From Phoenix dactylifera (Eukaryota > Streptophyta > Magnoliopsida > Arecales > Arecaceae), in assembly GCF_009389715.1 (NCBI RefSeq), contig NC_052394.1, positions 20,710,899 through 20,774,898 of the forward strand: a stretch of 64,000 bases of DNA, read 5' to 3'. The notes under the pieces were generated by a model. It saw only the letters and a list, made by a program, of their open reading frames with translations. It searched no databases and was not told the origin of the DNA. The position numbers were made by a program, and so were the translations under genes. The first letter of the stretch is position 1. Each line of letters starts with the position of its first letter. Of this stretch, positions 1 through 11,698 are shown piece by piece.

Positions 1-20
1 AGAGAGAGAGAGAGAGAGAG
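1..20. repeat. (AG)10 microsatellite at the window edge
   Basis: The window opens with ten uninterrupted AG units. It probably lies inside the long first intron of the VAPYRIN-like gene, whose exon 1 ends at 838. The tract may extend beyond the left edge. Confidence 0.9.
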
Positions 21-837
21 ATCTCGGACTCATCCGACACGCTACTGGTTCGATTTGCTTGTACGGATGCGGAGGAATAGTAAATGGGCTTCGCATACAA
101 AACAAAACGAAAGGAAACAAAGGGAGGGAATTTTGAGAATAACTAATGCAGATATTAGTCCCACTTGAGATTCTCGGAGAGCTAATATGCCGAGTTTCCA
201 ACCTCATCATAACAACTGGCGAAAAGGAGATCATTTTCTAGGATAAATTGTACATCCACTACAACTGCAACTTGCTGATATATAAATGATAAGTGAATTT
301 TAAATTCATAGTTTGACACCACGAACATACAGATTTTTGTAAGCACCTTTAAATAGAGAATTCTACGGGGGCTGGGCACTGACAAAATATTTCTCGTGCC
401 AGCGCAGAAAGATGAAATAATTGATGCCGTAGATATAAGAAATATAAAATGCACAGGGGGTTAAATGCATGTCCTTCCGTGGAAATTAGTTTGATTGACG
501 GACAGATGGACAAATAACTGTGAAAAATCACGGTTAATACCTGTTGAAACGGTGAAAAGCTACATGCCGGGATGGCAAGCCCTCTATAAGCAGAAGTTTA
601 TGGGCATTATATCCACCGATAAGGATTTATTGTTTCTTACGGTAAAACTACGTGGTTTGATGTGAAACATTTAGAACGTTTGGAAAGAAAGAAGTATCTA
701 TCCATAACGTATAATGTTGGTATAATGTCGTTAAGAGGGCAGGCTAAGAGTGCTTGATTACTTTTTTACCATTTGGTAGACCGTTAACTTGTCGCACGAA
801 AAAAATAACCGGTGTCAGGTGAAAGAGTCGTACTCAC
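1..837 (-). other. Intron of the VAPYRIN-like gene
   Basis: This AT-rich stretch follows the GTGAGT donor of the first exon. I see no ankyrin-like reading frame in it on the minus strand. It is best read as the beginning of a long first intron. Confidence 0.6.
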
Positions 838-1761
838 ATGTCCCTTGTCTCGGGCGACGTCGAGCGGTGTCCGGCCCCGCGCGGTGGCGATGCTCGCGTC
901 CGCCCGCATTTCCAGAAGCGCCGCCACCATCTCCGCGTCCCCGTTCACCGCCGCCCGGTACAACGCCGTCCGCCCGTCCCCGCTCCTCGCGTTCTTCTCG
1001 GCCCCCCTCTCCACCAGCGCCCTCGCGCATCTCACGTGCCCCCTCCCGGCCGCCGCATGCAGCGCCGTCCTCCCCTCCCCGTCCCTCGCGTCCACTCCCC
1101 ACTCTTCTATCGCCCTCAAGAGCTCCTCGTGCTCCCCTGCCGCGGCCGCCGCGTGCACTGCCGTCCACCCCCTCGGCGTCGACGCCGCCGCCTCGCCTTC
1201 CCCGTTGGGCTTCTCTTTAAGAGGCTTGGAGGAGGGGGAGGGGGGGAGGTGGAGGCCGGAGTCGAGGAGGAGGGGGCGAAGGGAGGGGTCGGCGGAGCGG
1301 AGGAGGGCCGCGGAGTCGGCGGGGGGGAGACGGGGGAGGAGGGAGGGCTGGCGGCGGAGGAGGTGGCGGACGGCGGCGGCGTCGCCGAGGGCGGCGGCGT
1401 GGCGGAGGAGGAAGGGCCCGACGTAGGCGACCTTGAGGCGGGTGTCGTGGGCGGCGTCGAAGGAGGCGGAGAGGGAGGCTTTGATGAGGAAGCGATCGGA
1501 GGGGGAGCGGGGGAAGGAGGGAGGGGGGAGGGGCTGGGGGCGAAGAATGACTTGTAGGACAGCGGAGGAGAGCGGGGGTAGGACGCCGTTGGGGGGGTTG
1601 ACGTGGAACTTGTGGGGGGCCGAGGTCTGCACCTTGAACGTCACGGCCGCCGTCGGGTGCAGCGACTGGAGGTGGAGGTCCGACCGGCACTTCACTCCCG
1701 TCTTGAACTCGATCACCACCTCCGTCTCCGCCACCTCCACCAGCTTCCCCACCGCCGCCAT
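838..1761 (-). CDS. VAPYRIN-like MSP/ankyrin protein, first coding exon (partial gene)
   Basis: This exon encodes the first 308 residues of an MSP-domain plus ankyrin-repeat protein of the VAPYRIN-like type. Residues about 5-118 form a major-sperm-protein/VAP-like beta domain (motifs VIEFKTGVKCRS and PPNGVLPPLSSAVLQVIL). Such domains bind membrane-associated partners. From about residue 120 a degenerate ankyrin begins, and residues about 195-308 carry clear ankyrin repeats (GRTALHAAAGRGHVRCARAL, GRTALYRAAVNGDAEMVAAL, GRTPLDVARDKGH). A proline/serine linker lies at about 170-195. The exon stops in phase 0 at a GTGAGT donor whose first base is 837. Reading past it gives only non-ankyrin residues and a stop. 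No further ankyrin exon is visible in 1-837, so the rest of the gene lies left of the window. The exon is strongly GC-rich. VAPYRIN itself acts in symbiosis, but VAPYRIN-like paralogues are broader, so the function here is not certain. Confidence 0.85.
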
Positions 1762-1985
1762 TCATCCAAAACTAAAAACCCAACGCAAACCAGAGAGATT
1801 GAGAGAGGGTGAGAGATGGTGTTGGGAAAGGAATCGTGGGAGCAGAACCTCAAATCAAGTGTCAGGAATTTTTGTCGGGTTGTAGGAAAGAGAGTGGATC
1901 TGGAATTGGCATCGGAAAAGATTAGATGGGAGGCCGAAAAGAGAGGGAGGTAACAGGACAAGCGAGTGAAACGAATATATTCTGC
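1762..1985 (-). promoter_or_regulatory. Leader and possible core promoter of the VAPYRIN-like gene
   Basis: Upstream of the ATG at 1761 the minus strand reads through a CT-rich leader (CTCTCAATCTCTCTGG and similar), typical of plant 5' untranslated regions. A TATA-like AATATATTC lies at about 1972-1980, roughly 210 bp upstream of the ATG. The transcription start is not determined. Confidence 0.35.
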
Positions 1986-1989
1986 GGTT

Positions 1990-4900
1990 AACTCCTCGGT
2001 AACAGTCTATAGATTAACGGCAAGAACAAGGAAAGATCTTTCCGGATACGGGGACTATACAAAGGACAGGATTCATCTTGGCAGCCAATCCTTTGTGGCA
2101 ATTTGGATTCATAGCAAATTTTGATCAGAATTTCAAATTCAAGATTCATTGTTAATATAAAAAAAATCATGTTCATTGTAATGCACGTGGTGGTATAGAA
2201 AAAATTATTATAAATCACCTTGTAAAATTTAATATTCCACCGATTAATTGGCATTTCTTCTCCAAAGAATTGGAGGGCAGAGGTCTCGAGTTCAAATCTT
2301 ACCCAAAAAAATAAATTCAAAATTCCTCGCTTGTTCTCAAGAAAATCTTACAATTATATAATTAGCAAATATGCGCTATGATATCTAATCCCTCACTCTT
2401 CTCCGCCATGATAGTTAAGGGCATTTTCTCGCGATATAAACTTAGTAGGACCCAAAAATTGGCTGCACTCTTTTCCAATTCAAAACAAATATATGCTATA
2501 CAATGTTTAGTTGGCACACAAAATAGAATAGCATGCCATATTTTGCTATGGTCACTTCATCCTAACATAGCATCATACGTTGCCTAACGGTTGATTTTTA
2601 GTATGCAATAATTCTTTGTAATAGTAAGTTCCTAGAAGCTCTTGCACGTAAGAATAGAATTAAAATTAGATGTCACTATCAATAATAAGTTTTAATATAA
2701 AATATCATTCTTCTATTATATCTAAATTTGATGTGATGTGCGTGAACTCTCCGTATCTCTCACTAAAAGTACGACCATATAGAATGAATAGAACTTATTT
2801 AGTTCGTATTTAATTTAGATGAAAGGAAAGGCAAAAGTGGACTCGATCTCGAGAATTTATACTTGCTTAATCATTCGCATATTAATTCATTCATTTCCTT
2901 GTCATGGTTGCATGCCAAACTATAGCCCTTTTTTTTATTTAAAAAAAGAGGAGGGGCTAAAATGGGCACCCAAATTTTGTTGAGCTTATGAACAGAATGA
3001 GGTTTGCATGGAGATAACTAGAAGATGGTGGTTAGTTTTTTTTTTTTTTTTTTGTTTGGGTGGTAAAGTGAATAGAAGACAATCTTTTTATCCGGCTGTT
3101 TCCCTGACAGCTGCGAAGTCTAGTCCAGAAAGCAAACTTTGATGCATGCATGCCATGGCGAGGCTGTTCCGGCATTGCTTTAGAGATCTATGGACGAAGA
3201 TCATTTGCCCAAGTCAAGCAAAGAGCCTCGAGATTTGCATGTAGGGGATTGCTAATCTTCAAACAAGAAACTGGTGCCAAACTTGGGATGTGAAAGCACA
3301 AGAAAAGAGTAGATGAGGACAGGTGGACTTCGGCAAAGATTGGCAGAGCACACAGCTTGGTGGTGCAGGCCACCCTGTGTTGAATCAAGTTTTCTCTTGT
3401 AATCTTGTAGGCAGGGGAAATTGCCATGTTCTAGCTACCCGACCATGTCTTTCCTTCTATAGCCTTAATAATTTAAACGAGGTTACAAGAATAGTTGCAC
3501 ACATACCCTCTTAGTAGGATACCATCAGGCATAGAAAAACTTCTTTTCAAATAAAAACATGAAGTGAAGACATCTTAGTAGGATACTATCAGGCATAGAA
3601 AAACTTCTTTTCAAATAAAAACATGAAGTGAAGCCATGGAGTCTAGGAGGCTGGTTTCACAACATTGATCATAATTCAGCACTCTTTCTGCCATGCTTCC
3701 TTGTTTCATGCTTTCAATATCAATTTGCCAGTTTTATTATTTTGGCTCAAAACTTGTATGATTTTGCACCACTCGGACTTGTATCTGCCGGCTGACATTC
3801 AGTTGCACCGGGTCTTGGAAATATGTCTTAAACTTTAGAAGACAAAAAAGTATGATCAATTGAAAAGTAAAGAGATACTTCATATTCAATTGGAGTTTTC
3901 AAGAAAAAAGAAATAGAAAAATAGTGTTCTTATGAAAATAAGATTTTCACATTTTATGTAAAAAAAAAAAACTATATGAAATATAGAAGAGTCCAATTTC
4001 TATCGACTGAAAATTAGAATAATTTTTTTAAAGTGCCCTTAAATTTTTCGATAGAATATGATAATATATTTTTCCATGTTATTAGTATAATAAATATTTT
4101 ACATATATTTTTTAAAAAATAAATATTCAACTAATTATAAGTCAATATGGAACGCGCTATTTTTTTTTGTTATCGATTAAATATATAAAAATTATTTTCT
4201 CAAATATTATATATTTAGGTATTAATATTTCAGAAAAAAAATATGACATTGAGAAAAAAAAAAATCGCGATCCGAACGGTAATCCTGAAGGTGACGTCTC
4301 GCAATAACCTAAAGCTTAAAAAAAAAAAAAAAAAACAATGACCACCCTTCAAGCTAGGCCCAATCAAATCTGTCGCCTATCATCGATCCACTGTTAACAC
4401 GTGAGTTGCTTTGGATTGTGATAAGTCGTCCCCTGCGAAGATGGCACGCATCGCATGCTCCTGGGGTCCTCCATGAGCATCCGATTGTCACGCTTCCGTT
4501 CTCCCGACTGCTCTCTCTTTTGTCTCTACCGTCTGGAACAAGGCATAAGGTTTCCTCCCCTTCAGTGCTCTGACCTTCCAAACCTTCGCACATATACAAA
4601 CTAATTTTCTTTCATCTATGCTGAATTGCTAATATCTTCATATAATTAATTTATGACGGAGGGTTCTTAGCAATTAATTCAGCATGAATAGAATATAGCA
4701 GGAATAGAGTTAGAAGCTTGCAACTTTGCTTTCGCTTTGTAGGTTTAATGGAGGAGGAATGAACGGTAGCTACTGTTGGCACACGTGCCAAAGCAAGGGG
4801 TCGGTAGGTCATGTGGAATTTATTTGCCCAGCTAAGCACCACATGGTCTCTTGGGTCATCAGGGCTGGGCGTGGACACGTTGCCGGTTGTCATCCTTCGA

Positions 4901-5640
4901 TGACATCGGGCTTTTGTGGTGGAATTATGTCCCGGGTCTTATGGGACGAGTCTTCGTTACGTGCATGTTTAGTACCGTAAAATACTCTGCATGTTGATCG
5001 GTAACCATAGTATTATTCGTGTAGGAATGGGGAGGCTCTCGTACAATCTCTCAACCGTGTGTTAGAGAAACCAATGATGAGGTTCAGAGAGTGTGCGAGA
5101 TGAGCGTGTGGCAGCTATCCGAGCATGCGCAACTCCCTGTAGTGTAAAATATGAACCATAGAGGATCTGGAGCCGTCAAAATAAGGTTCATTAAGCATAA
5201 GCTTTTGTGCTATCTAATAGAGAAAATTAACATGTTATGAATATTGCACATTATTTCCATTGCATAGCAAAAGGACAGGATTCAGCAAACAGCACGTGGG
5301 ATGGATGAGATTGTTAGTGTACATTCTCTAAGTTTGACGCCGCTAAAATTTGAATCCGGGATCTTTTCCGAGAAAAAAAGTCCTTATGAGAGGTGCAGAA
5401 TATATTTCCTCGGATTCAAGAGAGAAATTAGCTATTGATTACTCGAATTTTAACATAATATTAGGATCCTCGTGCATAATATTTTAACGAATATTTGATG
5501 GATGGCTGTTGATCATCAAATGGTAAATATTATTTTCTCTTTCACAGCCTACGAATCCTCCTCAAGTCACAAGTAACGAGGTGAACCGGGTTTGATAGCA
5601 AGACATCAAAGCGGTTTATATGGGCTTGAAAGCCGCTTTA
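1990..5640. other. AT-rich intergenic region
   Basis: No gene is recognisable between the VAPYRIN-like leader and the LMBR1-like pseudogene. The stretch contains several poly(A)/poly(T) runs (for example 3036-3052 and 4318-4335), a 64-bp tandem duplication at 3511-3638, and a short palindrome TTGGCAC-AC-GTGCCAA around 4776-4791 that contains an ACGTG core. Open frames here are short and resemble nothing I know. Confidence 0.5.
3511..3638. repeat. 64-bp tandem duplication
   Basis: Two head-to-tail copies of a 64-bp unit begin with TTAGTAGGATAC at 3511 and 3575. They differ at about two positions (CCATC versus CTATC, and GAAGA versus GAAGC). The near identity indicates a recent local duplication. 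Confidence 0.9.
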
Positions 5641-6019
5641 ACACCGGTTCCGGGGAGCCTAGTAGGTCCAAACACTATTGGGCCTCGAGTGTATTCGACA
5701 ACTCGAAGCCTTGATCCAGATCCTAAAATATGTTAGGCCCATGGACGATGCTTGGGCTCCGAAAGCGAAATGCCCAAAATAGTTGGGCTTTGACTTGGTA
5801 TTTGGAGCGAACACGCTCTCCCAGGTCCCAGGTCCCAACGAACCCAACCCCCGCCAAAATCGCTACTTCTCCCTCCCGCCTCTCGCGCCTCGAGTGAGCC
5901 CGCGAGAAGAATACGCTCCCACGCCGCTCTCAGATCGAGATCTCATTCCCTTTCTCCTTCCTCTCCGAAGAAGAGAAAGCTCAAAGAGAGATCAAGAATT
6001 CGAAGAGATCCAGAGGGAG

Positions 6020-6862
6020 AACTGGCTCTTCGTCTACGTCGCCCACGCCCTCCTCGTCTTCTTCGTCATCCCCTTCACCATGTTCTACTATGAAGGTGAC
6101 CTCGACAAGTGTTTCTCCCTTTCTTTAATCCCCTATTCACTCCTCCTCTTGACCTGCTTACAAGGGGCCCAATGACTCACATAATAAACTCTCCTACATC
6201 ATTTACTTTCCACCGCTATTCTTCTTAATTTCTTCATTTTTTTCCTTTTATTTAAAAAAAAAATGAGAAGGAAGGGGGAACCCATCCATAACTCTATACT
6301 GCTATTTGATTTTAAGTAGCATGAAAATAGAGAAGCATGAGAATGCTAGAAATTCTGGAGAACTTTTTGCTTCATTTTCCATATGCCATCTTGTTAGCTA
6401 ATTGACATTCTCGCGACGGTCCATACTTAAAAGTGTGATTGGTGGTAGTTGGTGATTTCCTTTGCAGTGTGATTCAGCTCAGGAAATATTTGGCCACACA
6501 CTGCAGTTCTCTTCGCGGAATCAAATACCTGTACAAGTCAGCCAAAATTTGTCACTTTAGTTAATGACTCTAGCATGAACAAATAGAAACAAGTGACTTA
6601 ATTGTCTACAGGAGAATGAAAACATAACCTAGAGTCCTAATTGTATTTGTTTTAAATGTCTTCCGCAGGGTATAATGTGTTCCAATGGTTACTTCTTTTT
6701 TTTTGGCAATACTCACTGTCATCTATCATGCAGTTTAGGATCTGACTTTTTTTGAAAATAACTATCCAATTTAGTTTATTTGAAGTTTGCTGTACCTTCG
6801 TTGTATCCCCTCAGGGTTGGAAAAGGCAAAATCCTAGTGCTTGGTTTCAGCTTTCTGAGTGA
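6020..6862 (+). pseudogene. LMBR1-like (LIMR family) membrane protein pseudogene
   Basis: Four pieces in correct order match the plant LMBR1-like integral membrane protein. At 6020-6108 the frame reads NWLFVYVAHALLVFFVIPF followed by TMFYYEGDLDK, matching the family's conserved third membrane segment, and ends at a GTGTTT donor. At 6468-6536, after a TTTGCAG acceptor, it reads SAQEIFGHTLQ and then, only after skipping one extra T near 6507, SLRGIKYLYK. Near 6671 a remnant reads YNVFQ. At 6818-6862, after a CCTCAG acceptor, it reads WKRQNPSAWFQLSE and stop, matching the family C terminus. Roughly 330 central residues and the N-terminal two segments are missing. Splice sites survive, so this is a genomic duplicate with an internal deletion, not a processed copy. 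GC-rich sequence at about 5830-6019 looks like its old promoter and leader. Confidence 0.85.
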
Positions 6863-7474
6863 AACTTGTGCTGGTGTACATTGGTGGGTCTGATCCATTC
6901 AATTTATTAAGTGGTTCATTATGCAGGAGTGGTACAATATTTTAATATACTTGACCCATTCCACTAAAACTTCCCAATTACCAGAAAATGCAAGCCAGGG
7001 CTGTTGAAGATGTTGGAGTTGATCCCGGTGTTGATGCCGCATTGTTCTGCTATAGGCTTTCATTTCTTCATCTTTGAAATTAAGCTTATGTATTAGTAGC
7101 TGGCTAACCATATAGCGTAAATTTCTGTTATTTGAATTGACAGAGAAAAAATAATCTTTTTTTTTTTCAAAAATCAAATATTAACTACATGTCCTCCTTT
7201 AAAAAAAATACATGTCTATTTCTTGTATCCCTGAATTTTAAGTCTGTAATCCTGCATACGTTCATTTATACATCTCTAACCGTATACGTTCATTTAAGCG
7301 CAATTGCTGGTTCCAAGAAGTTTTTTGGAAAGTTTCTTTTATGCTGCCATGAGGTAGTCAACCTACTTTAGATCTGTAGAGCAGAATTACGATTATTTCT
7401 TACAGGTAAGCTCATCCCTGATGTCCGTGGGATATTTCATATATGGAAGGAAGATGCAACACAATGCTTGAAAC

Positions 7475-7907
7475 CAAGATTCGCTATTTCAATATCGAAT
7501 TCAGTACCAATGCCATATTAGCACAGTATCAGTACAGTACGGTATAGAATTTTTTTGGCATACCAAATATCGGTACGTCATCCGTATTTGATATCGGTAC
7601 CGAACTAGTACAGATACATTGGAGAGTCCCAAATTAAACCAATGGAATTCTGTCCGCTAGAATAAGAAAAAAAGTGCTTTCGAATTGATCTCATCCTTAT
7701 AATGATAATTTACAATACCTCGCTCCTTATACGGGAGCGGCTCTGGCTGAATATTTTATGTATCGTGAACGACATATTTTAAAATAACGGCCCTATTGTT
7801 CCAATGGAGAGGAGAACCTATAATTAGCTTTTCGGGAAATTTCCAAACGAACAATTTCAACGAAAAGATGAATAGGTACACTTCGGTTCGGACTGGTACG
7901 GCATACT
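7475..7907. mobile_element. Candidate short hAT-like non-autonomous element
   Basis: An 11-bp direct repeat ATGCTTGAAAC lies at 7464-7474 and 7908-7918. Between the copies both ends are rich in GGTAC/GTACC-type sequence (for example ATATCGGTACCGAAC near 7600, and a GTACGGCATACT terminus at the right). The composition resembles the ends of the better-supported hAT-like element at 21815-23206. Terminal inverted repeats are too decayed for me to define, so this remains tentative. Confidence 0.35.
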
Positions 7908-9742
7908 ATGCTTGAAACAGTATATCTCAATGCAGCACAAGCACACACAAGTTACAAAAAAACCATTAAAATTGTAATTGTGGTATCCTCTGTATCTTGG
8001 ATTTGGAAGATCAACAACCCCTCCAAGACGTTGAACTCGTGTTTTCCACCAAATGCACATCATATCATCTTAATAGGGTACTATGGATATGATTGGACTG
8101 TCCAATCTCCTCCTCAAAAAATATTAATAGGAAACCGAATCATGTGTTTGATTTCCCCTTGACTGATGATTTGCCTGTTGATCAGTCGCCTTACTTCATC
8201 ATCAAATTTACTTTTTTCGTTTTCTTCACAGCTAAGATAGAAACAGTAAAACAACAAGAGCAGGAAAATAGAAAAAGATAGATTATGATTAATTTTTTTT
8301 TATACTTTTTGAGGAAAATAGACTATGATTATTTACCTACTAGTTCTTACTTTTGGGAAACATGGTGGAATAATGAACAAGCACCTACAAATTCTCACCA
8401 TTTTCCAAGCCAACCTTCTGGGATACCACAATTATTTAACTAATACCTCTACTCTTTGATATTAAGCCAAGAATTGCCATGCCAGTTTCAATTTTTCCTT
8501 TGATTCATCTTCACTTGGATCCACATCACACATAGCTATCATGGTGTGCGGGTCCCAACCAGAAACATGCAGCAAAAATGTCAGGCTGGACCAAAGCATA
8601 CAGAAAATCGCTGTCGTGAGCACATGCGTCGCACATGCTCCATGCCAAAGTTGCATTCATTAATTCCATGTTTGTACTGGGTCACGTCATGAAACGGCTT
8701 TTCCAGGTACAAGGTGAATGATTTGGTAAAGGTTTTGAAGAGAATTTCTATGCGTTTATCCTCAAAGATATCCCTTTCCATGCACCCTATTCATGTTATC
8801 ATGAAGTGCTTTACACTCAAAGCAAGCACCAAAGATTGCTATAACAATTCTTTATTCATTTAGGTCAATTTAAAGTCCGTCGTGCATGAAGTATCATCTA
8901 AGGTCCAACCAAATCAATAGAAATTGATCATATAAACCACAAGGTTAGTACTCATACGAGTGGAAACAACTAGGCCACTATCTCTTTATCGACCAAGCCA
9001 GGGAAGGGTTCTATCTTTCGCACGAGAGAAGGATTTATTTTTTTCCAGTGAATTCATTGTTGGATTGCGTAATAGTTGCTTCACAATCTGCGCACACAAA
9101 CGGATGAAGAAGATCAGAGTGTTTTGAGAGCAGGATGTGATCAAGCTGGGAAACCATGTAAACTAGTTTAATTAGTAAAGGCAGGGATATTTTTCTTAGA
9201 AAAAGATAAAAAAATTATTAGAAATAAATTCTGGGATTATCATGGAGATTTGTTTTATTAATTCATTACTATTCTTATTCATTTATTTGCATTGCGGCCT
9301 GTCTTAATTGTGAGATAATTTTTTAAATAACGAGGTTATAATCGTGCAAGTAGGAATCGTCGCTTTCGTGGAAGTCTTATTTTGGTCTCCCCGGGCAATG
9401 CCCTCCCTAAAGTATACCTGCAGCTTTTTGCATCTCATCACGTGCAAGCAACGTGCACCTTTCTGCCGATCTAATCCATCTCCACCCAATGGTCAGAGGT
9501 CAATATGCCCGTAACCAATGCGTTGCTTCGTTTCCAAGTTCCAAGATATAGAAGAATTTATTCATTCCCATTTGAGCAACTATAAACCCTATTCTTAGTT
9601 GTCTTGGTACAAAGTACAAACCTTCTTACTTGCACCTTGAGCGGCACTCGTGTACACTCTACCTCATGTCCATTATGTTATCATCATTCAAGTTAATCAA
9701 AAAAGGTATAGGTTAAAGAATATACCTATAAGAATCCATGCA

Positions 9743-10126
9743 GACGTGTATTTAGTTTTACATTAGTTATTCGCTGAAAAGATATTAAATGCTTATACAG
9801 GATCAATAAACCCAAATAATACCTTCCGACTAGCTATTTTGGATTAGGTCTTGAGTTATTACAAATAATATTAAAGCAGATTCGGTCCATAACTCATGTA
9901 GACTAGGGAACACTGAAGTACAGATTTATTGGGACTGACCATAGGCTGATCGTGATATTAATGATTAGATTTAAATGAATTTGAACCCTTAGCCTGACGA
10001 GGACGTCAGGATTTAAATGGGAGGAGTATGTGAGGATATGTGCCGACGTGTATTTAGTCCTATATTAGTTATTTGTTAAGAAGATCTTGGGTAGGCTAGC
10101 CATTTTGGATGAGACCTCGATTGTTA
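9743..10126 (+). repeat. Two diverged copies of an approximately 100-bp motif
   Basis: GACGTGTATTTAGT followed by TTACATTAGTTATT (9743) or CCTATATTAGTTATT (10045) opens two related stretches. Both continue through a GATCTTGG/GATATT block to TAGCTATTTTGGAT or TAGCCATTTTGGAT, then GAG-T-TTACAA. Motifs of this shape, usually with TAGTCCCACATCGG, are widespread in plant genomes. The origin of these two is unclear. Confidence 0.55.
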
Positions 10127-10863
10127 CAATACCAATAAAGAGATACAACTTATAACATGGTAATCCAAGCATCAAAGTCATAAGTTGGCATTTGGAATTA
10201 ACAAGGAAGAAGGAAGATACACACTAGGAAAAAAAGGCAAACTAGTTGAAGAAGTTGACAATTTGAGGAAATTCATCTCTCTTGCATGGTTTGCATATAG
10301 GCCATGTATTGATCAATATTAGGCTGCAAAAGGCAACATAATTGATAACAAAACCTACCACTTTACCTAATGGCAATCCAAGTCATGAATCATGCACGAT
10401 GCCGGCGAAATTATTGGAAACCCATTACCCCCTATAATGATTCAATTCTATTAATTCTTGCTGAGCCAAGTTAATCAAATGAATTATTATCTGACAAATG
10501 GAATCATGCAACAAAATAACTTGTTTCCGATAATTCGGAGAACTGTCCTTGTGGCATTATGCTTTTCCACCACGACACCAGAACTAATTGGCTCTCAATA
10601 GTTTTGCTCTCTCGCTAGCCTACAAGATTCTCAGATCTCTCCATTTGCCGAACTTAACAAACGAAACCGCCGCAAAAGGATCTTGCTCGAGCCTGCTAAA
10701 AAAAGCAACCCTGCAATAAATACATTAAAAAAATATATACCAAAATTTATGAAAGATTGGAAAATAAAAGGGCGGGCGGAACGCGGAGGAATAGAAAAAC
10801 CCCACCCTGCGACGCCTCCCCTTTTCATCCACTCCCATCACCCTCTCAACCAATGCCGGAAAA

Positions 10864-10985
10864 AATAAATAGAAAAACTCGCCTTTCTCGCCTCCGTCTC
10901 TTTTTCTCTCTCCGCCGCCGCTCGCTCTAGCTCGCTTACTCCTCCGCCGTCGCGGTCGCGGTCGCGGTCGCCGTCCCGGTCGCCG
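10864..10985 (+). promoter_or_regulatory. TATA-like box and leader of the glutaredoxin-like gene
   Basis: AAAATAAATAGAAAAAC at about 10861-10877 is a plausible TATA-type box 120-130 bp before the ATG at 10994. The leader is pyrimidine-rich (CTTTTTCTCTCTCCGCC) and then runs into a short CGCGGT hexamer repeat at about 10948-10985, directly before the start codon. Confidence 0.45.
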
Positions 10986-10993
10986 CCTCTCCG

Positions 10994-11698
10994 ATGTGGC
11001 CGCGGTGGCGCAAGGGCTCGCTGCACGAGGAACCAGCTGCCCCCCCGATCCACTCCTCCTTCTCCTTCCCCACTCTGAAGGACGTCCACTCGCTCCTCCG
11101 AGACGAGGAGGAGATCTCCTCGGCTGCCGGTAACTCCCCCCGGAGGCCCTCCGTCTTCCACCGCGTCCGGATCTCCGCCGCCGCCCTCCGCACCTGGCGC
11201 ACCCTCCCGGACCCGAGCCCCGTGCCGGCCGGCCAGGAGAAACGTATCGTGCTCTACTACACCAGCCTCCGCGTGATCCGCAAGACGTTCGAGGACTGCC
11301 GCGCCGTGCGGTCCATCCTCCGGGGGTTCCGCGTGGCCGTCGACGAGCGGGATGTGGCCATGGACTCCGGATTCCTGGCGGAGCTGAAGGTGCTCCTGGG
11401 GCGGCACCGGGGGCAGCGGCTGGGGCTCCCCCAGGTGTTCATCGGGGGGCGGTACGTCGGCGGGGAGGAGGAGATCCGGCAGCTCCACGAGTCCGGCGAG
11501 CTCCGGCGGTTCGTGGAGGGGGTGGCGCCAGCGGCGCCGGCGGGCTGCGAGCGGTGCGGTGGGTTGGCGTTCGTGCTCTGCGGGAGCTGCAGCGGCAGCC
11601 ACAAGCGGTACACCGAGAAGAGTGGGTTCCGGAGCTGCACCGCCTGCAACGAGAATGGGCTCGTCCGGTGCCCCGATTGCTGCCTCCCGTCCCTCTGA
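10994..11698 (+). CDS. Glutaredoxin-domain cysteine-rich protein (At5g39865/At5g58530 type)
   Basis: This intronless gene encodes 234 residues. Residues about 84-175 are a glutaredoxin-like fold ([19 protein letters not shown], then [13 protein letters not shown] and [12 protein letters not shown]). The canonical CPYC/CGFS active site is absent: the position reads [13 protein letters not shown], as in the plant-specific GRXCR-like subfamily, so ordinary thiol-disulfide chemistry is doubtful. The C terminus carries four CxxC pairs (Cys185/188, 196/199, 215/218 and 226/229), a zinc-finger-like cysteine cluster similar to DnaJ-type domains. The N terminus is a serine-rich linker ([14 protein letters not shown]) typical of the subfamily. 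The first in-frame ATG was chosen because MWPRW begins the conserved part and a TATA-like box lies about 125 bp upstream. Composition is very GC-rich, as usual for single-exon monocot genes. The exact role is not established from sequence. Confidence 0.92.
   Translation: MWPRWRKGSLHEEPAAPPIHSSFSFPTLKDVHSLLRDEEEISSAAGNSPRRPSVFHRVRISAAALRTWRTLPDPSPVPAGQEKRIVLYYTSLRVIRKTFEDCRAVRSILRGFRVAVDERDVAMDSGFLAELKVLLGRHRGQRLGLPQVFIGGRYVGGEEEIRQLHESGELRRFVEGVAPAAPAGCERCGGLAFVLCGSCSGSHKRYTEKSGFRSCTACNENGLVRCPDCCLPSL

Larger units (their letters stand above)
6870..10850. other. AT-rich intergenic region with transposon debris
   Basis: No host gene is recognisable. The region holds a candidate short transposon at 7475-7907 and two related copies of an approximately 100-bp motif at 9743-9866 and 10045-10126. 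The remainder is AT-rich and featureless as far as I can read. Confidence 0.5.

Noticed and set aside
789-1557. Several long open frames on the plus strand and in other minus frames across the VAPYRIN-like exon
   Set aside because: They are GC-rich shadows of the real exon, with runs of R, P and G and no domain similarity.
2275-2315. CTCGAGTTCAAATCTTACCC, resembling a tRNA B box
   Set aside because: No A box at the right distance and no acceptor stem.
5783-6019. N-terminal part of a 130-residue plus-strand frame ahead of the LMBR1-like match
   Set aside because: It reads through leader-like DNA and has no similarity to the LMBR1 N terminus. Only the later part is genuine.
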